Source: Pseudomonadales bacterium (GTDB taxonomy: Bacteria > Pseudomonadota > Gammaproteobacteria > Pseudomonadales > JAHEIH01). From it: 15,668 bases of DNA. Where the stretch lies: NCBI GenBank assembly GCA_023255355.1, contig JALRIU010000165.1:1-15668 (forward strand), given 5' to 3'. Positions 7,589-15,620 of the stretch are shown here, piece after piece. Every line of letters starts with the position of its first letter. Positions within the stretch are counted from its first letter, which is position 1. A program made the translations under genes and the position numbers. Under the pieces are notes generated by a model. The model had not been told where the DNA came from and made no database searches. It saw only the letters and a list, made by a program, of their open reading frames with translations.

Positions 7589-7617
7589 AATATAGTCTAG
7601 GTTGGCTAAATTTTCAT
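7589..7617 (-). promoter_or_regulatory. Candidate sigma-70 promoter for the two-component operon
   Basis: On the minus strand, ATGAAA (7612-7617, four of six matches to the -35 consensus) and TATATT (7589-7594, five of six to the -10) are separated by exactly 17 bases. It lies 28 bases upstream of the TTG start at 7561. It sits in the 122-base gap shared with the divergent lipoprotein gene, so one regulator binding here could affect both. This is a match by eye only. Confidence 0.35.
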
Positions 7618-7683
7618 TTAAATTCAGTTACTATTCAGGGTGTATCGGCCACAATGAGTTTTTTTAAATATTAGGAGACCGTT

Positions 7684-8340
7684 ATGCTTAAACCTATGAT
7701 CTCAACCTTTTTGATTACTGCTTCATTACTAAGCGGCTGCAGTACTGTCGACCCTTATACAGGCGACCGAAAAACCAGTCAAGCTACCCAGCGAGGGGCT
7801 ATTGGGGCGATAACCGGAGCAGTCCTTGGCGCTGTTGTGAGTGGCGGTAGTCGCAATGGTACGGTAAAAGGAGCAGCAGCAGGTGCCCTTATCGGTGCCG
7901 GTGTTGGGCACTATATGGATCAGCAAGAAAGCGAATTACGTGCAAGACTTGCTGAGACGGGTGTGGGTATTGAACGAGAGGCTAATAATATTCGGCTGAT
8001 TATGCCTTCTAATATTACTTTTGATGTCGATCGCTATGATATTAAATCCGACTTTTACCGCACATTGGAAGATGTCGCACTTGTTCTTCGAGAATATAAT
8101 AAGACCTTCATTAATGTTTATGGCCATACCGACGCAACCGGTGGCGCAGAATACAATCAGGTGCTGAGCGAAAAACGCGCTAACGCTGTGGCAGACTTTT
8201 TAAGTGCTAATGGTATCAATAACAACCGACTAGCTAGCTATGGATATGGTGAACAATATCCACTTGTAACTAATGATAGTATTGAAGGTAGGGCAACAAA
8301 CAGGCGGGTAGAAATAGAATTACAACCAAGAGAGGGTTAG
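7684..8340 (+). CDS. OmpA-domain outer-membrane lipoprotein with glycine zipper (YiaD-like)
   Basis: 218 residues. A lipoprotein signal peptide ends in the lipobox LLSGC with C19 as the lipidated residue. The next residue is Ser, not Asp, so sorting to the outer membrane is expected. Residues about 37-77 form a glycine-zipper segment with repeated G/A at short spacing. The OmpA C-terminal peptidoglycan-binding domain (about 100-215) carries GHTDATGG, with D150 and R165 spaced 15 residues apart as in the diaminopimelate-binding pair of OmpA, and ends in TNRRVEIEL. The probable role is anchoring the outer membrane to peptidoglycan, as for YiaD/Pal-type proteins. The ATG at 7684 follows AGGAGA. 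It is divergent from the two-component operon and is followed directly by a hairpin array. Confidence 0.92.
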   Translation: MLKPMISTFLITASLLSGCSTVDPYTGDRKTSQATQRGAIGAITGAVLGAVVSGGSRNGTVKGAAAGALIGAGVGHYMDQQESELRARLAETGVGIEREANNIRLIMPSNITFDVDRYDIKSDFYRTLEDVALVLREYNKTFINVYGHTDATGGAEYNQVLSEKRANAVADFLSANGINNNRLASYGYGEQYPLVTNDSIEGRATNRRVEIELQPREG

Positions 8341-8387
8341 CCACATCCATGTGGCACTGCGTCCATGCAGATCCCGCATCCATGCGG
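8341..8387 (+). repeat. Array of three small hairpins with a common core
   Basis: Three 14-base palindromes stand in a row: 8341-8354 (CCACAT-CC-ATGTGG), 8357-8370 (CTGCGT-CC-ATGCAG, one G-T pair) and 8374-8387 (CCGCAT-CC-ATGCGG), separated by two and three bases. All share a TCCATG core, while the outer three bases differ and change together on both arms. The first begins at the base after the lipoprotein stop codon. No T-run follows, so a standard intrinsic terminator is unlikely. A REP-like intergenic repeat or an mRNA 3'-end stabiliser are the main options. Confidence 0.75.
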
Positions 8388-8490
8388 TGGGTTATTCCTT
8401 TAAATCCGTTGGTGTATGTATTACAGCTCACTAACCGAGTTCTCGCAATAATTCTTTAGTATTAGCCCGATAGTATTAGTCAAAGAAAAA

Positions 8491-9075
8491 ATGAGACATT
8501 TTATGAACTTTTGGGAAGAAAAATACCAACAAAATGAAACCGGCTGGGAGCGAGGTCATATCAATCCAGCCTTTCACCACTGGGATCAATTTGAACATAT
8601 GACGCCAGGCAGGGTCTTGATTCCAGGTTGTGGGCGCTCACCCGAAGTGGCCGAGTTCGCTAAATTAGGTTGGCAAGTTACTGCAGTAGATATGGCCGCC
8701 TCCGCGATTGACTATCAACACAATGCCTGCGCAGAGCAGACGAACAAAGTGAAGCTCATTGAAACGGATCTACTTAACTGGCAACCTAGCGAGCTGTTTG
8801 ATCTTGTCTACGAGCAAACCTGCTTGTGCGCCCTTGCGCCAGAATTATGGGCCAAATACGAAGCCTGTTTAGCAAGTTGGGTAAAACCTGGCGGTACCGT
8901 TGCAGCGCTGTTTATGCAAACAGGTAACGCAGGAGGACCTCCCTACCACTGTGATTTAGACGCAATGGCGGCACTGTTTCACAATGACCATTGGGATTGG
9001 CCACAACAAGAGCCGGTCGTTTCTGAGCATCCGCGCGGTATTCATGAACTGGGTTTTTGTTTGACTAGAAAATAG
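8491..9075 (+). CDS. TPMT-like SAM-dependent methyltransferase
   Basis: A 194-residue methyltransferase of the thiopurine S-methyltransferase family. Family features are NFWEEKY (6-12) and GWERGHINPAF (18-28) at the N-terminus, motif I VLIPGCGRS (42-50), acidic D67 in TAVDMA, D93 in ETDLL, and FDLVYEQTCLCAL (103-115), where TPMT relatives have a similar DxxYEQ segment. PGGPPYHCD-like residues (GGPPYHCD, 148-155) are also typical. Bacterial members methylate thiols, halides, selenium or tellurium compounds or thiopurines; which applies here is unknown. The length is slightly shorter than human TPMT, as in many bacterial relatives. A second possible start is the ATG at 8503 (Met5), which has a GAGA six bases upstream. 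It sits alone, 150 bases after the lipoprotein gene and 218 bases before rimO. Confidence 0.88.
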   Translation: MRHFMNFWEEKYQQNETGWERGHINPAFHHWDQFEHMTPGRVLIPGCGRSPEVAEFAKLGWQVTAVDMAASAIDYQHNACAEQTNKVKLIETDLLNWQPSELFDLVYEQTCLCALAPELWAKYEACLASWVKPGGTVAALFMQTGNAGGPPYHCDLDAMAALFHNDHWDWPQQEPVVSEHPRGIHELGFCLTRK

Positions 9076-9101
9076 CCATTATAGGCTAAGTAGCATTCTA
9101 A

Positions 9102-9233
9102 TCATTCAATGCCCACCCAAGACGCAGGTAGTAGATCTTTATGCTCAATATTGTAAAACCCCGGAATTGGTAATCCATTTAGACTCAAAACCTGGCTCTG
9201 CAGACGCTTAATTTCTTTTATTTTACAGGTAAG
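9102..9233 (-). other. Protein-like open frame, possible gene remnant
   Basis: The 218-base gap before rimO holds a 43-codon minus-strand frame between a TAG (9234-9236) and a TGA (9102-9104). It reads like real protein, including KEIKRLQSQVLSLNG and PIPGFYNIEHKDLLP. It has no ATG; a TTG at 9186-9188 is the only conventional start and would give 28 residues. I do not recognise the sequence. It could be the end of a decayed gene, a small protein with a rare start, or chance. The rest of the gap holds only the rimO promoter region. Confidence 0.2.
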
Positions 9234-9262
9234 CTAACACTAGGTATGTTGCTGATTTACGG

Positions 9263-9268
9263 TATAAT
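9263..9268 (+). promoter_or_regulatory. Candidate -10 box for rimO
   Basis: A consensus TATAAT lies 25 bases before the rimO ATG and just ahead of the ribosome binding site AGGAA (9283-9287). No good -35 hexamer is found 16-18 bases upstream, nor a TG extension, so the site is suggestive only. If real, it would drive rimO and probably the downstream methyltransferase and efflux genes. Confidence 0.35.
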
Positions 9269-9293
9269 GAGCGTTTTCTCATAGGAACGCATT

Positions 9294-10658
9294 ATGGCGG
9301 GCACTGACAATAAAACGTCTACAACTGGCACCTCAGGCAAAGTGGGATTTGTTAGTCTTGGCTGCCCAAAGGCACTCGTTGATTCTGAACGCATTTTGAC
9401 CGAGCTTAAATTGGGCGGCTACGGTGTAGTCGATTCCTACAGCGACGCCGATGTTGTGGTCGTCAATACCTGCGGTTTTATCGAAGGCGCTAAAAAAGAA
9501 TCTTTAGATGCCATCCGTGAAGCCATGGCAGAAAATGGCAAGGTAATTGTGACTGGTTGTATGGGCAAGGGAAGCGACGCGGATATGATCCGTGAACAGG
9601 CCCCAGACGTGCTTAGTATTTCAGGCCCAGCCGACTATCAAACTGTGGTTAGTGCTGTTCAATCGTTCGTACCAATTAGCAACAAAGCACCACTGCCAGG
9701 TGAGGCTGTTCCGCCCCAAGGGATTAAATTAACCCCTGGTCACTACGCTTATCTTAAAATTTCTGAGGGCTGCAACCACAGTTGTACCTTCTGTATTATT
9801 CCCGATATGCGCGGCAAGCTTGTTAGCCGACCTATTTCAGACGTTGTCGCCGAGGCCAAAAAGCTTGTCGAAAACGGTGTTAGAGAAATTCTGGTGATAT
9901 CTCAGGATACCAGTGCCTACGGTATCGATACCAAATATAAATTAGATTTTGTCGATGGTGTGGCACTGGAAACGCGCGTTCAAGATTTAGCCGAAGCACT
10001 AAGTGACTTAGATGTGTGGGTACGTCTGCATTATGTCTACCCTTATCCCCATGTCGACAAATTAATTCCGTTGATGGCCGAGCGAAAGATACTGCCCTAT
10101 CTGGATATTCCTTTCCAGCATGCTAGCCCTAGAGTGTTAGCAGCCATGAAGCGTCCCGCACACTCAGAGAAAGTGCTTGAACGCGTAAAAAAATGGCGTG
10201 AAATCTGCCCCGATTTGACCATCCGTTCTACCTTTATTGTAGGGTTTCCCGGAGAAACCGAAGAAGACTTTGAAATATTATTAGACTTTCTACGTGAAGC
10301 TCAGCTAGATCGTGTAGGTTGTTTTAAATATTCGCCAGTCGAGGGTGCCAGAGCAAATAAACTTGCCGATCATGTGCCAGATGACGTTGCCCAAGACCGC
10401 TGGGAAAGGTTCATGGCCTTACAACAGGAAATTTCATTCCAACGTTTGCAATCTAAAATTGGTGAAATTATCCCTGTAATTATTGATGAGGTCGACGAAG
10501 AAGGTGCTATTGGCCGCTCACCGGCAGACGCCCCTGAAATTGATGGTGCTGTCTATCTCAACGATGAGTTTGACGTCAAACCTGGCGATATTGTTGCCGT
10601 CATGATTGAACACGCTGATGAATATGATCTTTGGGGACATGTCGTCTCTTTGTCATGA
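9294..10658 (+). CDS. rimO: Ribosomal protein S12 methylthiotransferase RimO
   Basis: 454 residues, close to the usual RimO length. RimO is a radical SAM enzyme with two iron-sulfur clusters that adds a methylthio group to an aspartate of ribosomal protein S12 (Asp88 in E. coli). The N-terminal MTTase domain has the opening VGFVSLGCPKALVDSE typical of RimO rather than MiaB, with cluster cysteines C24, C60 and C89. The radical SAM motif GCNHSCTFC supplies C160, C164 and C167. FQHASPRVLAAMKRP and GFPGETEEDF are family motifs in the barrel. A TRAM domain fills the last 70 or so residues. The ATG at 9294 follows AGGAA. The stop TGA overlaps the next gene's ATG, so the two are translationally coupled. 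Highly confident. Confidence 0.97.
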   Translation: MAGTDNKTSTTGTSGKVGFVSLGCPKALVDSERILTELKLGGYGVVDSYSDADVVVVNTCGFIEGAKKESLDAIREAMAENGKVIVTGCMGKGSDADMIREQAPDVLSISGPADYQTVVSAVQSFVPISNKAPLPGEAVPPQGIKLTPGHYAYLKISEGCNHSCTFCIIPDMRGKLVSRPISDVVAEAKKLVENGVREILVISQDTSAYGIDTKYKLDFVDGVALETRVQDLAEALSDLDVWVRLHYVYPYPHVDKLIPLMAERKILPYLDIPFQHASPRVLAAMKRPAHSEKVLERVKKWREICPDLTIRSTFIVGFPGETEEDFEILLDFLREAQLDRVGCFKYSPVEGARANKLADHVPDDVAQDRWERFMALQQEISFQRLQSKIGEIIPVIIDEVDEEGAIGRSPADAPEIDGAVYLNDEFDVKPGDIVAVMIEHADEYDLWGHVVSLS

Positions 10659-11365
10659 ATCTCTGCTTAATAACTGCAGCGGATTACGTTGCCAAAAACC
10701 AAGTTGTTTTAAAAGGCCAAAGATTCAAGCATATCATTGAGGTATTAGGTTGCGATGAAGGGGATAGTTTTGCTGCTGGTTTAGTCGATGGCAAAATGGG
10801 TAGGGCTGAGATTGTCGCCATTGGCCATGATGAAATGCTCTGTCAGGTTGACTTAAATTCACCACCACCTGCCAAACTCCCATTAACACTAATACTTGCC
10901 CTACCTCGACCCAAAATGCTCAAACGCATTCTAAGAACCGTTGCCGAACTGGGTGTTACTCGCCTCGTTTTACTCAACACTTGGAAGGTCGAAAAAAGCT
11001 ATTGGCAAACCCCTTTTCTAGCTGATGATATTGTTACCGAGCAGTTTATGTTGGGACTTGAGCAGGCCAAGGATACCGTTTTACCTGAGCTTATAATTGC
11101 CAAACGATTTAAACCTTTTGTGGAAGATGAGTTACCCTCGCTGATAAAAAACAGCAAAGCAAGAATTGCTCATCCAGGTCAAGGCAATAGCTGCCCAATT
11201 GCAACCAACGAACCTACTAGTTTGGCGATTGGTCCAGAGGGCGGATTCACGGATTATGAAGTCGATAAATTAATCGCCGTAGGATTTGAACCCTTTAACG
11301 TGGGGAATCGTATTTTAAGAGTTGAAACAGCGGTTACCGCCTGTATCGCCAAATTATTTAATTAA
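10655..11365 (+). CDS. rsmE: RsmE-family 16S rRNA (uracil-N3) methyltransferase
   Basis: 236 residues from the ATG at 10655, which overlaps the rimO stop as ATGA; the longer frame from TTG at 10631 is unlikely. The C-terminal SPOUT knot is clear: LAIGPEGGFTDYE (190-202) and VGNRILRVETAV (216-227) form the SAM-binding site. An N-terminal PUA-like part precedes it. RsmE methylates U1498 of 16S rRNA. The middle differs from the E. coli enzyme as I remember it: LALPRPKMLKRILRT (81-95), VEKSYWQTPF (112-121) and LEQAKDTVLPEL (135-146) mark a subfamily that I recall as a second RsmE-like copy in pseudomonads and marine gammaproteobacteria. The exact target base may therefore differ. It lies in a probable operon, ten bases before the fusion-protein start. 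Confidence 0.88.
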   Translation: MNLCLITAADYVAKNQVVLKGQRFKHIIEVLGCDEGDSFAAGLVDGKMGRAEIVAIGHDEMLCQVDLNSPPPAKLPLTLILALPRPKMLKRILRTVAELGVTRLVLLNTWKVEKSYWQTPFLADDIVTEQFMLGLEQAKDTVLPELIIAKRFKPFVEDELPSLIKNSKARIAHPGQGNSCPIATNEPTSLAIGPEGGFTDYEVDKLIAVGFEPFNVGNRILRVETAVTACIAKLFN

Positions 11366-11375
11366 GGAGAATGCG

Positions 11376-12467
11376 ATGAGATCGCGCCCCTGGCTCAGTG
11401 TTTTTATATTTTGTTTTTTGGTCGTCGCGGGCCTCGCTATCTCTAAGTATTTTCAGATCTCGGCGTTGATCGCCTATGCTGAATCCTTCCCTCCCGAAAA
11501 CCAAAGTATCAGTACAACAATCGTTGGCACTGGCGATTATCAGTCTAGCCAAATGATTAGTGCCGAAGTTATAGCGCCAAATGATATGAATTTTGTTGCC
11601 GAAGTGGCAGGCAGAATTGCCTCTATCAACGTTCTACCCGGGCAAATTATTGAGGCAAACAGCACGTTACTTAGCCTTGATCACAGTGAAGAACTGGCAA
11701 AGTTGAATGCAGCCAGAGCCAATCTAAGACTTGCTGACATTTCTTTAAAACGCAGTCGTACACTTAATGACAAATCATTGAACTCACAAGAGCAGGTAGA
11801 TATTTTTGCCGCCCAACGTGACGCCGCTTTGGCTGAGATCGACTATTTAAATGCCATGATTCGCAAGAAAACAATCATTAGCCCAATTGGCGGACGCGTT
11901 GGATTACATCAACTCAATGCAGGTGAATACGTTAATGCTGGCCAGATAGTCATGCGTGTTGTGGATCAATCTGGCCAATTATGGATTGATTTTGAGTTAC
12001 CGCAAACTTTACCAGAACCAACGAACGGGGCGTTCCTTGAGATATTTGATAGCCAAAATAACTTTTTAGGAAATGCCCAAGTTATCGCAACAGATGCTTG
12101 GATTAAAGTATCGAATGGTAACAAAAGAATTCGTTTAACTTACGATAATAGCTTTAACAAAATATCTGCCGGTGCTTATCTCAAAGTTAAAGTCCCTACA
12201 GGTAAGCTAGAGCAAGTGCTGGTAGTGCCAACGACTTCGGTTCGCAGAGATATCAATGGCGCTTTTGTCTATGCTGTTGTCAATACTGAAAGCGGTGCAT
12301 TTTTACCTCACCGTGCCGCGGCAAAGCGCGTTGAAATTCTGGCACAAAGAGCAAACAATTTTTTGATTAAAGGTGATATTAGCCAAGGCGATGTCATTGC
12401 AACTTTAGGGGCCTTTAAACTCAAAGACGAGATATTCGTTAACGCCTCTGGCATTTCAGGAGAATAA
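11376..12467 (+). CDS. RND efflux periplasmic adaptor (membrane fusion protein)
   Basis: 363 residues. An N-terminal hydrophobic segment (about 8-24) acts as signal or membrane anchor; there is no lipobox cysteine, so it is not lipidated like AcrA. The order of parts fits the HlyD/AcrA family: a lipoyl half (NFVAEVAGRIASINVLPGQ, about 72-90), a short helical hairpin (about 103-162), the second lipoyl half (ISPIGGRVGLHQLNAGEYV, about 168-186), then beta-barrel and membrane-proximal domains. The hairpin is short compared with AcrA. The adaptor links the inner-membrane pump to an outer-membrane channel. The start at 11376 has AAGGAGA five bases upstream; an ATG at 11371 is out of frame. The stop is two bases before the pump gene start. 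No outer-membrane channel gene is in the window. Confidence 0.92.
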   Translation: MRSRPWLSVFIFCFLVVAGLAISKYFQISALIAYAESFPPENQSISTTIVGTGDYQSSQMISAEVIAPNDMNFVAEVAGRIASINVLPGQIIEANSTLLSLDHSEELAKLNAARANLRLADISLKRSRTLNDKSLNSQEQVDIFAAQRDAALAEIDYLNAMIRKKTIISPIGGRVGLHQLNAGEYVNAGQIVMRVVDQSGQLWIDFELPQTLPEPTNGAFLEIFDSQNNFLGNAQVIATDAWIKVSNGNKRIRLTYDNSFNKISAGAYLKVKVPTGKLEQVLVVPTTSVRRDINGAFVYAVVNTESGAFLPHRAAAKRVEILAQRANNFLIKGDISQGDVIATLGAFKLKDEIFVNASGISGE

Positions 12468-12469
12468 CC

Positions 12470-15400
12470 GTGTCCACTGCAAATGCTTCAGAACAGCGCA
12501 GTTGGGCAGATATATTTGTCGTTAAACCTGTCCTTGCCATTATTATTTCATTAATCCTCATTTTGGTTGGGCTGAGATCTGCCATCACTTTACCTGTCAC
12601 ACAATTTCCCTATATAGAAAGCAGTTCATTGGTTATTACCACACCCTACCCGGGTGCCTCGGCGAGTACCGTAGAAGGTTTTATCACCGAACCCATTGAA
12701 CGAGTGGTTTCAAATATTCCAGGGGTTGATTATGTTGAATCTAGAACACTTTCAGGCCTAAGTACGGTAACAGCATATTTACATCTAAACGTTGATAGTA
12801 ATGATGCACTATCAGAATTATCGACTCGTTTAAGTCAAATTCGTTTTGAGCTCCCCCAAGGTGCAGAAGACCCTGCCGTTGAGGTTATGCGAGCCAGTTC
12901 TGCCTACGCTACCATGTATTTGTCTTTTGATGTCGTTGACGGACTATCGAAAAGCGAAATGACTGATTATCTCAAACGTGAGATCAATCCGCGCTTGAAC
13001 GCGGTAAAAGGTGTCCAAAAAGCGCTCATTGAGGGCGGCACAGACCCCTCCATGCGAATCTGGCTTGATCCCGATAAATTGGCTATGTTCAAAGTAAGTG
13101 CTCGAGATATTCAGGCTGCTCTCTATAGTAATAATGTCATTTCTACACTTGGCTATAGCAAGAATCAACAACAGCAGATAGATCTATTAAGCTCAACTAA
13201 TCTCCGCAGTGCAGATGAGTTTAAACGTATTGTGGTTAAGCGCATCGATGGCATCGATATTCGCCTAGGCGACATTGCTGATGTCGAGCTAAGTGGTACA
13301 GAGCCCAGTTTTCTATCTCGCATGAATGGTAAAGAGACAGTTTTTGCTAGCATTTGGTCGCTACCCAATGCTAATGAAATCGAAGTGTCTGACAATATGA
13401 AGAAAGAGCTTGAAAGCTTGAGCCAATCAATTAAGTACGGCATTAATATTGATATAGCCTACGATGCAACAGACTATATGCGGTCGGCTCTGAATGAAAT
13501 TTTTATCACTTTGATTGAGACCATTTTACTGGTCAGCATCGTGGTAATTTTGTTGATGGGTTCTTTTCGAACAGCATTGGTTCCATTGGTCGCCATCCCA
13601 GTATCTTTGCTAGGTGCTACCGCGTTAATTTATCTGATGGGGTTCACGCTTAACATTTTAACTATCTTGGCCATCGTATTATCCGTAGGTTTGGTCGTCG
13701 ACGATGCCATTGTAGTGGTCGAGAACGTATCGCGTTTTATGCGCCAGGGTATGTCGCGGCGTGAAGCTGCCCTAAAAAGTTCGCGCCAGTTGTTGTCACC
13801 GATTATCAGTATGACGATCACACTAGCGACGGTTTATGCACCAATCGCCTTACTCACAGGATTAACCGGCGTTCTATTTAAAGAATTTGCCTTTACGCTG
13901 GCAGTCGCCGTCATTATCTCTGGTGTTGTGGCAATTACATTGTCACCCATTATGAGTGCTTATGTATGCGCTGAAGGTGGCAAAGAATCAAAACTAACAT
14001 TATTGATGAATGATCGCTTCCAAACGCTACAAATCTGGTATCGCAATTTTGTCATGACCAGTTTGACGTTCTCTAAACAAATCATAGTATCAGCAATTTT
14101 TTTGACCCTGCTCATTCCAATCTTGTTCATGATGTCATTTAGCGAACTAGCGCCTAATGAAAAAACAGAAGGTATGATGATCATTGCTGATGGCCCACCA
14201 GAGTCTAGCTTGGATTACAGCATAGAACACACCAAACAACTTCATGATATTGGTATTAATACACCCTATGCATTTTCAGTTTGGCAAATGGTTTATTCAT
14301 CAGGAGCTATGACTGGCATTATTCAAAATACTGAAATTGATCGACCACTCAGTATTGAAGACCAACAAATGTTACTTTATAGCGAGCTTGGTAAAGTTGA
14401 AGGATTAAACGCATTTCCCGTTTTATACCCGCCACTACCCACCGCTGGTCAGTTTGATGTCGAGCTTGTCATTCTTACAGCCGACAGTGCTGAACAAATG
14501 TTGCCCTACGCTGAAAAACTTAAAACAGCAGCACTTAATTCAGGCAAATTTATGTTTGCCGAAACAGATTTGAAAATTGACTTTCCACAAATTGAGTACA
14601 CTTTAAACAAGGATTATATTGCAGAGCTAGGTATGTCGACTGCTGACGTTACCTCTCAAATTGGAATGTATCTAGCCGGCGGTTACGTTACCCGCTTTGA
14701 CAATGACGGCAAAGCATATAGAGTCATTCCGATGTTGCGTAATGACCTTCGAGGCAATCCAGACGAGCTTCTTAACTTACCAATATCACTTCCTAATGGC
14801 GATGTTATACCGCTAGGTGCCATTGCTAAACTAGAACGTAAAGCCGCACCTCGGGTGCTATCTAGCTTTGAGCAAAAGAATTCTTTTAGAATCTATGGCG
14901 GCATTTTACCCAACACAACCAAGGATGATGCGTTAAAAGCTTTAGAAGCTGTAGCTAAAGAGATACTCCCAAGCGATTACAATATTGACTATGCTGGTGA
15001 ATCTCGCCAACTTCGAACTGAAGGCAATACACTTATGGGTGTACTTGGCATGGCTTTGGTATTCGTGTTCTTCGTGTTAGCTATTCAATTCAATAGCTTT
15101 AGAGACCCCTTAGTTATTTTGTTAGGCTCAGTACCATTGGCCATTTTTAGCGCACTCGTTATCACCTTTGTTGACCTTACAACGATCAATATTTTCTCTC
15201 AAGTAGGCCTGATTACACTCGCTGGCCTTATCGCTAAGAATGCTATTTTGATAGTTGAGTTTGCAAACCAACAACAATTGCAGGGTCAATCAAAACTGGA
15301 CGCCATCATAAACGCTTCTGAAACGCGTCTTCGCCCGGTATTAATGACAACATTTGCCACGGTTCTTGGCCACTTTCCTCTCGTATTAGTGAGCGGTGCA

Positions 15401-15550
15401 GGCGCTGGAGCACGCAATAGTATCGGCTTTGTACTTGTTTTTGGTATGTTCATTGGCACAATATTTACATTAGTTATCTTGCCAAGTATTTATATGGCCT
15501 TGGCTCAAGAGCACGACCAAAGCGAAGAAGTTGATTTAGATAAAGTATAG
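12470..15550 (+). CDS. RND multidrug-type efflux pump, inner-membrane subunit
   Basis: 1026 residues, the usual length of AcrB/HAE1-type proton-driven pumps. It shows the two-fold layout: TM1 (about 17-36), a large periplasmic loop beginning with LPVTQFPYIESSS, TM2-6 (about 340-500), TM7 (about 537-556), a second periplasmic loop and TM8-12. The proton-relay residues are present: D411 and D412 in GLVVDDAIVVVENV (TM4) and K923 in GLIAKNAILIVEFA (TM10). ELAPNEKTEGMM follows TM7 as in the family. The start is GTG at 12470 with AGGAGA upstream inside the adaptor gene's end. Substrates cannot be inferred, though HAE1-type pumps usually expel amphiphilic drugs. It is followed by an inverted repeat and a convergent glyoxalase-like gene. 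Confidence 0.95.
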   Translation: MSTANASEQRSWADIFVVKPVLAIIISLILILVGLRSAITLPVTQFPYIESSSLVITTPYPGASASTVEGFITEPIERVVSNIPGVDYVESRTLSGLSTVTAYLHLNVDSNDALSELSTRLSQIRFELPQGAEDPAVEVMRASSAYATMYLSFDVVDGLSKSEMTDYLKREINPRLNAVKGVQKALIEGGTDPSMRIWLDPDKLAMFKVSARDIQAALYSNNVISTLGYSKNQQQQIDLLSSTNLRSADEFKRIVVKRIDGIDIRLGDIADVELSGTEPSFLSRMNGKETVFASIWSLPNANEIEVSDNMKKELESLSQSIKYGINIDIAYDATDYMRSALNEIFITLIETILLVSIVVILLMGSFRTALVPLVAIPVSLLGATALIYLMGFTLNILTILAIVLSVGLVVDDAIVVVENVSRFMRQGMSRREAALKSSRQLLSPIISMTITLATVYAPIALLTGLTGVLFKEFAFTLAVAVIISGVVAITLSPIMSAYVCAEGGKESKLTLLMNDRFQTLQIWYRNFVMTSLTFSKQIIVSAIFLTLLIPILFMMSFSELAPNEKTEGMMIIADGPPESSLDYSIEHTKQLHDIGINTPYAFSVWQMVYSSGAMTGIIQNTEIDRPLSIEDQQMLLYSELGKVEGLNAFPVLYPPLPTAGQFDVELVILTADSAEQMLPYAEKLKTAALNSGKFMFAETDLKIDFPQIEYTLNKDYIAELGMSTADVTSQIGMYLAGGYVTRFDNDGKAYRVIPMLRNDLRGNPDELLNLPISLPNGDVIPLGAIAKLERKAAPRVLSSFEQKNSFRIYGGILPNTTKDDALKALEAVAKEILPSDYNIDYAGESRQLRTEGNTLMGVLGMALVFVFFVLAIQFNSFRDPLVILLGSVPLAIFSALVITFVDLTTINIFSQVGLITLAGLIAKNAILIVEFANQQQLQGQSKLDAIINASETRLRPVLMTTFATVLGHFPLVLVSGAGAGARNSIGFVLVFGMFIGTIFTLVILPSIYMALAQEHDQSEEVDLDKV

Positions 15551-15570
15551 GGATTTGGTTTTCAATAATA

Positions 15571-15600
15571 TGGCCAAATTACTAAAAGCAGATTTGGCCA
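15571..15600. terminator. Inverted repeat between convergent genes, possible bidirectional terminator
   Basis: TGGCCAAAT (15571-15579) and ATTTGGCCA (15592-15600) form a perfect nine-base stem with a 12-base loop. It lies in the 70-base gap between the convergent pump and glyoxalase-like genes, where a two-way terminator would be expected. There is no T-run on either strand, so it is not a classical intrinsic terminator. It could instead be a 3'-end stabilising hairpin or a protein site. Confidence 0.4.
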
Positions 15601-15620
15601 CGCACCTTAAGATGAAATTT

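Noticed and set aside
7659..7665. T7 run as an intrinsic terminator
   Set aside because: No GC-rich stem precedes it, and it lies just upstream of a ribosome binding site in a divergent promoter region.
8341..8387. CRISPR array
   Set aside because: Units are 14 bases with two- or three-base spacers and are themselves palindromic; no cas genes are near.
11322..11375. Longer start for the efflux adaptor inside the RsmE-like gene
   Set aside because: The ATG at 11376 has AAGGAGA at good spacing and directly precedes a normal signal-anchor segment.
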